From: Ligula intestinalis
Taxonomy: Eukaryota > Platyhelminthes > Cestoda > Diphyllobothriidea > Diphyllobothriidae
Length of the DNA stretch: 64,000 bases
Assembly: GCA_036362985.1 (NCBI GenBank)
Contig: JAYGXS010000001.1
Location: 22,537,445 to 22,601,444, forward strand
Direction: 5' to 3'
Part shown: positions 57,446-64,000 of the stretch, piece after piece
Layout: each line of letters opens with the position of its first letter
Position numbering within the stretch: position 1 is the stretch's first letter
The notes under the pieces: generated by a model
Database searches by the model: none
The model's input: the letters and a program-made list of their open reading frames with translations, nothing else
Told to the model about the DNA's origin: nothing
Program-made: the position numbers and the translations under genes

Positions 57446-58047
57446 GGAAAAGAATACACAAATGAGTTCGAGGAGTCTAGGGTGGACTGGTCCAAACTAT
57501 CCGGCTTTAGGGAAAACACAGAAGATAATGGACATAGTTTCAGTTTTATTGGTGTGGACAATACAAACAAGGGGTGATAGGTCCCTGCATTTATTAGCTG
57601 TTGTGCCTACTTCCCTCTTTCTAGTTTCAGTTTTTATTTTGAGGAGCTAAGTCATAGCTGGTAAAGCGCAAACAACACATAAATAGAATAGAAGATACGC
57701 CCTCCAGGACCGACTTCTGTTAAAGTGCATACGAGGTCAAGGAAATGGAGTCTCTTGCTTTGAGCTTCTTTATGTTTAGAGTCCAGCAGAACAGACCATG
57801 TGCAGCCAGGTTATGCACAACAAGAACTTACTAAGCTCAATCTAGCAGTGTGCGCAGCAATTGTGTAGGCATAAAATGATCCCTGTGGGAAATGCGTTCT
57901 CCGATCGGGTTACGGGGCGTGCGCTTCCCGTTTTGCTCACTCCAGAGTTCCACAGGCAGTCCCACAACGATCGGAAAATGCACATCCAGCATAGTTTAAA
58001 TTTAGATGGAGGAGAGTCGATCGTTGGAAGAAGAAATTTATTGGAAT

Positions 58048-58081
58048 GACGTTTCGGAGTCTCTTTGTACTCCATCGTCAG
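58048..58081 (-). ncRNA. PLE-type hammerhead motif, intact boxes
   Basis: Minus strand CTGACGA, stem II GGAGT/ACTCC (five exact pairs), GAAA and CGTC. Stem I next to the core pairs poorly. It faces a SINE-B copy (58140) in the opposite orientation. Confidence 0.65.
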
Positions 58082-58139
58082 AGACGGTCACTGAGGATAT
58101 TCCCAATTGCAACCAAGAGGACAAAGGAAACGCGGCCTA

Positions 58140-58290
58140 AAGATAGCGCGTTGCCCTTAATAACGCTAGATGACCAAAGAACGCGAGTACGAATCTCGGG
58201 CCCTGCAAATCTAGGGTGGAATAAGGCTGGCTGACGACGGTTAATAAGCCAGAAATGGTCACGTCGGCCTGGTCATCGATTCTACAGGGA
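58140..58290 (+). repeat. SINE-B copy with hammerhead
   Basis: The head has B box GCGAGTACGAATCTCGG (58183-58199). The body GGCTGGCTGACGACGG leads into the hammerhead core. Confidence 0.65.
58226..58275 (+). ncRNA. Hammerhead motif (SINE-B), intact core boxes
   Basis: CTGACGA (58231-58237), stem II GGTT/AGCC with an AATA loop (58239-58250), GAAA (58252-58255). Stem III (ATGG followed by TCAC) is weakened, and the stem I partner after GTC is not clear. Activity is doubtful though the core is intact. Confidence 0.55.
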
Positions 58291-58299
58291 GTCCACTCA

Positions 58300-60290
58300 G
58301 ACCGCAAGCCTATTCGACAAGCATAGGAGGAATGACCAGCATGGAATAAAAGGAGCAGGTCAATTTTATGCGCATTCAACTCTTCGGAAGAGCCAGCACA
58401 CTAAGATTCTTCCCGGAATATATCAGAAGCGCATCCTTCAACTATTCCTTCTGTCCATCTGCACAAGGTTTTTGCACTGTCTAAGTTACATTAGAAAAGG
58501 TACTTTAGTTTTACTAAAGATTCTGATAAAACTTTTTCCTCATAAGCTTTCAGTTTACAATAACTGCGGCAACAATGGAACACATGCTCCCACACCCCAA
58601 CACTTCCTTTGTAAGCATGAAAAAGAAATTGCACAAGTGACTCAAGCAAGTCTTCGAGCCCGACAGAGTGATTGAGACGAGATGAAACCCAAAGAAGTCT
58701 GAGTTTTCTGAGAAAAATCTGGCAGTATTTGCTGCCCAACTCGCTATAATCAATGTCCAGGGTCCAGCCACTTAAGGACTTAATCGTCTCTGTATCTGCT
58801 TATGTCCTAATGCCTGCCATAAAAAGTTAAAAAACCTGCCATTAGTTTTACCATGTCAAGTTAACGGCAGTCTATCTGTCAGTAGGAGGAAACAGCACTT
58901 GTCCATATAGCTTAAACGGTGAAGCGAACGCTCGGATAAGGCCAGTGGTCACAGGCGAAAAGCGAGAGTTGCAATTTCGTGGGTCACGCCCTGAGAAGTC
59001 CTGTGATGAACAACAAACTGTTCGCTTAACGTCTTTAGCATGACACACTGCATCCAGGGGTTTATATTTTTTCTTCATGTGCGCACGAATTTCCCAGAAA
59101 GTAGAGCATAATGCTTCATATTAGACGGGAAGTGAAACAGAGATAGAAGCGATAGAGGAGTTTAAAATAACTGAAAAAGTAAAAAGCACTTTGCCCAAAA
59201 GATTTATCCCTGACTGTGTCTGATTAGAAAGTGCTTTTGTCAAATAGAAAAAGGCATAGAAATGATAGGGGGCACATTCAGCATGTCCAGGCTTTATGAA
59301 ATATAGCTCGGAATTTTGGATGAAACTTAAGACTCTTACTTGCAGTTTACGAAAACAAAAATTTCCGTCCGCAGGGCGGATTAGACCTTCTGTGTAACTG
59401 CAGTCCTACTAGTCAAAAAGGAGTAGATTCGTTAGGCCCGAATTTATATTTACGAAGGTTGTATCCGACATTAGTGAATAAACAGGCACCGATCTGTGTC
59501 GGAACTAACTCGTATCTTTCTGCCCCGAACCCCACTATTGAGCCTCGCAAAAGGCCGCACTGCGGCTAACACTAGAGGTTCCACTTGTCGTTGTCGGCAA
59601 ATTTGTATATGTTTCATTTAAATGTCGTATCCAACATGCGTACCTTGTACTCAATATGACTTGGTGCACTCTGAGACCATGACCAGGGTCCTCATCGTTA
59701 CCTTCACGCAGCCAATAGCAGCACTACATATGTAAATACGCACTTCTACCGCGGAACAGGCAAGCGGAGAGCTGACTGTACAAATTTTGATGAATGAAAA
59801 ACTACCCGCAGACTTATAGAGACCTTCTATCCGAGCCTCCCAATGGGGAGACGTCTATCGCAAACAGTCCATTCTCTAGCATAAGATTCAGTAGGGCAAA
59901 GTAGCAGCATTTTTAACTAAAATATACGGGCGGATGGAAACACAAAATAGTGCCTCTACTATTTCTAACGATACAATATTTCTGCGGAAGCCTGTCACTT
60001 TTTGCCCAACCGAAATATCACAGGAGACCTTGAGTACCCTGATACTAATCATCAGTATCCTTCTTCATTTTTCCCTTACTGGTTGGCGCTCCATTGCGCA
60101 CTTTTTCGCCATTCTTGAACAAACCCGTGAAAGAGTAGAAAGGTTTTGCAGATTGTGACTGCTATTTTCAGTAACAATGGTTGTAGTGTTAATGCGCTAT
60201 TATTCACGCAAATGTGCTTTAAAAGAAGTACTTAAGGCAGTTAATAGTAAAATCGCCTGTTTACATTGCAGAAGTCATTGTTGTAACTTT
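58300..60290. other. No gene recognised
   Basis: The overlapping ORFs at 58472-58771 and 59934-60158 lack splice support. No clear repeat. Confidence 0.35.
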
Positions 60291-60295
60291 ACACA

Positions 60296-60600
60296 CCAAC
60301 AGCCTAGGTATTAGCTAAAAGGTCCAGACACGTGTTTCGCCGGTATTCTGTCGCTGCTTGACAGAGCTGCGAGGGGTCCGGCGCCTCAGTGGGTCCCCCA
60401 GCTTTCTCTGTTTGCTTTCTAGTTGATATAGGGATTTTGAAAGTTCAGCTTTTTTATTTTCCTGCGAAAAATTAATTTCTGTTCGGGGGATGCATCAGTA
60501 TATTTAAGGTCTATAGGCGTAGATCGAAAATGCAAGCGTATATTTTTGTTGAAACCCGTCAACCACTGGGAAATATGCTGTCAACGGCGCACTGTATTTT
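60296..60600 (+). repeat. Repeat R6, copy 2 (uninterrupted)
   Basis: CCAGACACGTGTTTCGCCGG, TTTTGAAAGTTCAGCTTTTT and GGTCTATAGGCGTAGATCG are contiguous here. Comparison with 35165-35790 reveals the insertion in that copy. Confidence 0.7.
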
Positions 60601-60929
60601 CTATATTCAAAGAGCAGCTACGGCTTGGAGTACAGAAATATTTGATGCATTTCTTCAAAGAATTGTAAAATGAAACTCTAAAGGTAGTTTTGGCCAAAGG
60701 CCGTCGCTGTGAATGACAGAAACGATGTAAAGGCAACTTATCTTACCGCGAATAATGAGAACAGTTAGACGACGCTTCTCAGTCTTTAGTCGAAATAACA
60801 TTGATTAGTGTGGGTCAGTGGATGCATATATCTATGCAAACACTGAGGCATCGAACTACTCGCAGTTGCACCATGAAGCATCAGAAATGTCGGAAAAACA
60901 CATGGCTGGACTCTTAGCTAGTGCCTATA

Positions 60930-61304
60930 TCGTGACTACAGCATAACAGGGTTGTCTACCCTGGTAAGAAAGGTCTTGTGTACAAAATTCCGTGTACCAC
61001 TTGTGATGCAGTTTACCGTGGCCAAACTGGGAAATCCGTCTCAAATCTCGTAAACGAATGTCAGCTAGCGGTCAGAAGACGAGAGCACTTATTTCAGTTG
61101 GCCACACACACACTGGAAACTACTCATAAAATCACGTGGGAAAACACACGCATTGTTGGCACTTGCCCAGTCAGCAGATACCGTAAAATAATTTTAAAAA
61201 TGTACCCAAATGAGCTATGCATCAATCGACATATCGATCTAAATGCCTCATACAAGGTTCTCAAGGAAAAAGTTGAATACGCACAGCCAAACACAACGAG
61301 ATAA
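60930..61304 (+). pseudogene. Penelope-like GIY-YIG domain, copy 2
   Basis: An open frame runs GLVYKIPCTTCDAVYRGQTG, then QLAVRRREHLFQLATHTLET, and ends near LCINRHIDLNASYKVLKEK. This is the C-terminal GIY-YIG endonuclease of Penelope-like elements. GIY appears as VYK and YIG as YRG. The CxxC pair is present, but the usual Arg and His of the RxxEH segment are replaced (NLVNECQ), so it is probably inactive. No reverse transcriptase is found upstream, so the copy is 5'-truncated. A hammerhead core follows 103 nt after the stop. Confidence 0.85.
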
Positions 61305-61406
61305 CAAGTTGCAGGTAACGTCTATTCGCACAGACCCCACCCAATCATGTAGTTCTTTGTACGACACGGTTGATTTAGTTAACTGTTTTTGTATAGATCT
61401 CAAAGT

Positions 61407-61440
61407 CTGACGATGAGCTGGAGGACCAGCCTCAACAATG
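61407..61440 (+). ncRNA. PLE hammerhead relic
   Basis: CTGACGA (61407-61413), a strong stem II GAGCTGG/CCAGCCTC with one bulge, but CAACAA where GAAA is expected. Confidence 0.6.
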
Positions 61441-61496
61441 TATCCATTAAAGTTTCCAGTTTCTCAAAGAATTTATTTCCTCCTCAATTAAATATA

Positions 61497-61830
61497 TTTA
61501 GTTAATGTGGTGTATTATGGTCAAACAGGTAAGCCGGTCTCTGCACGCTCACAGGAACACCATTTGGTAGATAGTAAATGAGACCACTCGTGTCAAGTTG
61601 CCATGCATACGTTAGAAACTGGACACAAATAGACATGGGATCCAACTTGCACTGTTTGTGTCTTCCTTTTTAAGAAAGTTCACTAATTCTAGAGGCCATT
61701 TACTCGATGACTTATGCACTAATCGACACACTGAATTAGATGCTATGCACAACAATCTCAAGGAAAGAGTAAAACGATGGTAATCAATCCGGCCGATACG
61801 ACAACCGACGGTGACAGCTATTGACTAAGC
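61497..61830 (+). pseudogene. Penelope-like GIY-YIG domain, copy 3
   Basis: A second, more decayed GIY-YIG end in tandem with the first. VYYGQTGKPVSARSQEHH keeps the catalytic-type Arg and the EHH that copy 2 has lost. It is followed by stops, then CQVAMHTLETGHK and further broken pieces. Tandem arrangement of PLE 3' ends is typical of the family. Confidence 0.78.
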
Positions 61831-61885
61831 AACCTCACTGTTTTTAAGAAACCTTAAAATTTCAGCAGTTTGGCAGACCTACTGC

Positions 61886-61930
61886 ACGTCTGAGGACAAC
61901 TTGGTGAACCAGCGTCGAAATTTTTCATAA
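61886..61930 (+). ncRNA. PLE hammerhead motif, intact boxes
   Basis: CTGAGGA (61890-61896), stem II ACTTGG/ACCAGCGT with a bulge and a short loop, GAAA (61917-61920) then TTTTTC. It lies about 105 nt after the GIY-YIG end, the same spacing as in copy 2. Stem III would be only one or two pairs. Confidence 0.6.
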
Positions 61931-62024
61931 TAAACGCTATTATCGTTTCCACATATAAGTCTTTACTTTCGAGCTTTATTTATTGGTTCGCCCATTTTCC
62001 AATTCATATACGCGTTATGGTACT

Positions 62025-62155
62025 GAGGCATTCAAAGCTCACCCTTTGCGCCTTGGAGATCACCGAAACGCCCAGCCAGCAGCCGCAAACCCAAGCAAAA
62101 CTGGATTTACCATTTCTGACTTATTAGCTATAGTCGGCTAGCCATAACCAACCAT
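62025..62155 (-). repeat. SINE-B-related copy, minus, decayed
   Basis: Minus strand: GGTTATGGCTAGCCGACTA, then AGCTAATAAGTCAGAAATGG. Stem II AGCT/AGTC is weakened and the box is CCGACTA. Confidence 0.5.
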
Positions 62156-62269
62156 GGGGTTACAAAGCATGAGGATCTAACTGCGACAAGTTTTTTAGAA
62201 GTCTGAAGTCCTGGCCATTCAATCACGGGCTCGTTGTGGTGTCAGGTGATATAAGGTATATTAAAAGTG

Positions 62270-62460
62270 GTAATGAGGCGCTCACCTATCGCGTTATGGA
62301 ACGCATCAGTCCCTTTGTGCCCTAGGGCTCAATTCTGAATGTTGGCAGCAGCCGCATGGTGGTAAGTACATTATAGACGGAATGGTATAATCGATCATTA
62401 CCGCTGATAACGGCTAATAAGGCAGAAATTCCCATTCCAGTATTTGTTGTCTGTAACCTT
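62270..62460 (+). repeat. SINE-B copy, decayed
   Basis: CTGATAACGGCTAATAAGG (62404-62422), GAAA and CCCATTCCAG persist; G8 is changed to A. The 5' block resembles 40920-41020. Confidence 0.55.
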
Positions 62461-62849
62461 CGTACACACTCCTCCTTCGTCCTGAAATCTCATATGTTTT
62501 GAAATATTCAGTTTCAGACAAAAGCCGATTTTATGCGGTTTTATTCATGTGTAAACCAAAAATGAAGACAGTTGAGTAAATAACGATGGCCTAGTTAATC
62601 TTCGTTTAAAGTACACACAAGTGGAAATTATTATGCCTCGAGTAATGATAGACTTTCGTTCGCTGTTTTTGTTACGTGTCGGAAAAGCAAACTTCTATGT
62701 ATTTGGGACACTCGCACAGAATATTAGTCCAGATGTTCACCAACAACGTTTAACGTGTTTTGTTTTTAAATTCTGTTCGGCATTGGCGGTCTCGTGTTCA
62801 GGCTTAATTTTCAGAAAATAGGTCGCACTGAAACTAGTCGACTCTTAAT

Positions 62850-63044
62850 TTAGCATGATATTATCGTACGAAAGTTATCAAGGAGTGTGCCGAGGAATGC
62901 GCAAAGGCAAAATGGATTAAAATAGAACCAGACCGTTGTACAAATTTGTTCGCAATCACAACAGTGGCATTTAAGGTCCGGGTTTGGACAGGGACTAGAA
63001 CACACTGAGTAACATGCGCATGACCTCCGATACATTGGAGTCAC
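62850..63044 (-). CDS. Possible exon, Cys-rich with hydrophobic end
   Basis: A minus frame of 64 codons: SCACYSVCSSPCPNPDLKCH and CCDCEQICTTVWFYFN, then a hydrophobic FCLCAFLGTLL and a stop. Twelve or more cysteines and a membrane-like end suggest either a small secreted or membrane protein, or a chance ORF. No clear acceptor. I do not recognise the family. Confidence 0.3.
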   Translation of the reverse strand: MTPMYRRSCACYSVCSSPCPNPDLKCHCCDCEQICTTVWFYFNPFCLCAFLGTLLDNFRTIISC

Positions 63045-63049
63045 GCTGG

Positions 63050-63770
63050 TCCAAATTTAGAGATCAACTTCAGAGAAAAACAGAGACAAAAATTGATAGT
63101 AGTAGATAAATCTGAAGGCTATACCACTCAAGATGATGATGGGTGGTCAATAAGTAATAAATCTGATACCTGGACAACAACACAATCCTTTTTTTCTTTT
63201 AAATACAGCTAAATCTCTTCTCTGAACAAAAATTCCCCATGTGCTGCCAAGCTACATCATAGACTTTTTCTAACTCTTTTGAAATAGTGAGATAACTTAT
63301 TCAGTAATAAAACATGGATAGTAATCACCCGTAAATCTACTGCTAAAATCACCCATACCCTTTGCATGCTGAGGTCTGTCGAGAAGAAACGCTTAAAACG
63401 GTTCATAATAGGACACAATTTATTAAGCCTATGCAGATGCTTCAAAAATTGTTTATGGACATTGATCAGCCATTACCACCGAAGGATTTATTGGAGAGCA
63501 TAAGACGGTGTCGCACCACGCCATTTGGATGAAACACGTAGCGGCGTGAACAGAGCCTCCATTCCTTCTGTCCTTAGGTTAATTTCACTACTTAATACGA
63601 TAAAGATTTGGCATGAGCATCCTTATGCATTGACTCCGGAATCTTAACGTTTCTTTGATTACGAAGTGTGCATTTTTAACGGTAAATGGACTCGTTAATT
63701 TCTACAAAAGTAATTGGGGTTTGGAATCATGCTAGGATGGCCACAAGTTGGCTAACAAGCACATCAATAC
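63050..63770. other. No gene recognised
   Basis: No supported exon or repeat. Confidence 0.35.
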
Positions 63771-63774
63771 AAAA

Positions 63775-63999
63775 TCAAAGCCACAGTTTGTTGAGTACTG
63801 TTATTGCGTACAGATTGGCAGCCAAAGCGATGATTTCAGTCGCTTGAGAAAAAATTGTACTTCTATTTTCTACAGGAGTTAACTTCAACTGCGCAATATA
63901 GCATACGAAGAACATCGTGGTTATAAAACTAGCGCACATATAGTTATTAAATGTGCCTGATGGACATGCATAGTACTCGAGGTTGCTTACTTGTGACAA
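63775..63999 (-). CDS. Possible membrane-protein exon, cut by window edge
   Basis: A minus frame reads YYACPSGTFNNYMCASFITT, MFFVCYIAQLKL, a polar loop, then FSQATEIIALAANLYAITVL and a stop at 63775. Two hydrophobic segments would suit a two-pass fragment. A donor-like AA/GTAAGC at its very start argues that it could instead be intronic. The frame may continue beyond the window. Confidence 0.3.
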   Translation of the reverse strand: MSQVSNLEYYACPSGTFNNYMCASFITTMFFVCYIAQLKLTPVENRSTIFSQATEIIALAANLYAITVLNKLWL

Positions 64000-64000
64000 T

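Noticed and set aside
57347..57577. Arg-rich (plus) and Leu-rich (minus) ORFs
   Set aside because: Translation of the AGG microsatellite.
1..64000. CRISPR array, bacterial operon or phage
   Set aside because: No regularly spaced repeats, no ribosome-binding sites or long uninterrupted genes; introns and eukaryotic retroelements throughout.
1..64000. Assignment of gene 1, 2 or 3 to a named family
   Set aside because: No motif I could place with confidence; naming would be guesswork without a profile search.

Overview
The window looks like a gene-sparse, repeat-dense piece of a flatworm (platyhelminth) nuclear genome, most likely a tapeworm or related parasite. The clues are AT-rich sequence, short coding exons with GT..AG borders separated by kilobases, tRNA-derived SINEs, Penelope-like (PLE) fragments with a GIY-YIG domain, CR1/L2-like and RTE-like LINE remnants, a Tc1/mariner remnant, and many hammerhead-ribozyme (HHR) motifs. 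The species was not identified. All calls come from reading by eye; no search or folding program was run.

Coding content. (1) A minus-strand gene spans at least 1475-17456 and perhaps reaches 20148. Exons at 17064-17456, 15640-15772 and 7245-7671 have good splice sites and join in matching phases. The terminal exon is 1475-2211, with its stop codon at 1475. A small linking exon (3833-3891) and two upstream coding stretches (19132-19471, 19936-20148) are less certain. (2) A plus-strand gene has three phase-compatible exons at 45546-45633, 45925-46050 and 46548-46760, the last ending in a stop. (3) Minus-strand exons at 53031-53271 (helical, charged) and 50078-50283, with a possible exon near 51850-52070, belong to another gene or to distant exons of gene 1. 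I recognise the family of none of these. Short hydrophobic or Cys-rich ORFs at 24032-24304, 62850-63044 and 63775-63999 may be further exons.

Mobile elements make up most of the rest. SINE-A (tRNA-derived head) occurs at 279-1145, 9695-10030, 14270-14610 and 42320-42510. SINE-B, SINE-C and repeat D are three separate short-repeat families that each carry a type-I hammerhead motif. PLE 3' ends lie at 56221-56640, 60930-61440 and 61497-61925, each followed about 100 nt later by a hammerhead core (a longer distance in the decayed first copy). More PLE-type hammerheads, recognised by GAAACGTC or its variants, are scattered at 8712, 13582, 18920, 24650, 34450, 37688 and 58048. A LINE reverse transcriptase is at 30325-31790, with two further copies of its 3' end at 686 and 55269. 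An RTE-type endonuclease remnant is at 21437-22060 and a Tc1/mariner remnant at 32128-32572.

The most interesting observation is that about twenty hammerhead motifs, intact to decayed, sit in at least four unrelated-looking repeat families within 64 kb. Several keep every conserved box and compensating helices. The second is a 119-bp inverted repeat (46746-46864 and 48451-48569, about 92% identical) whose left arm overlaps the last codons and stop of the plus-strand gene. A 10-N assembly gap lies at 49723-49732.
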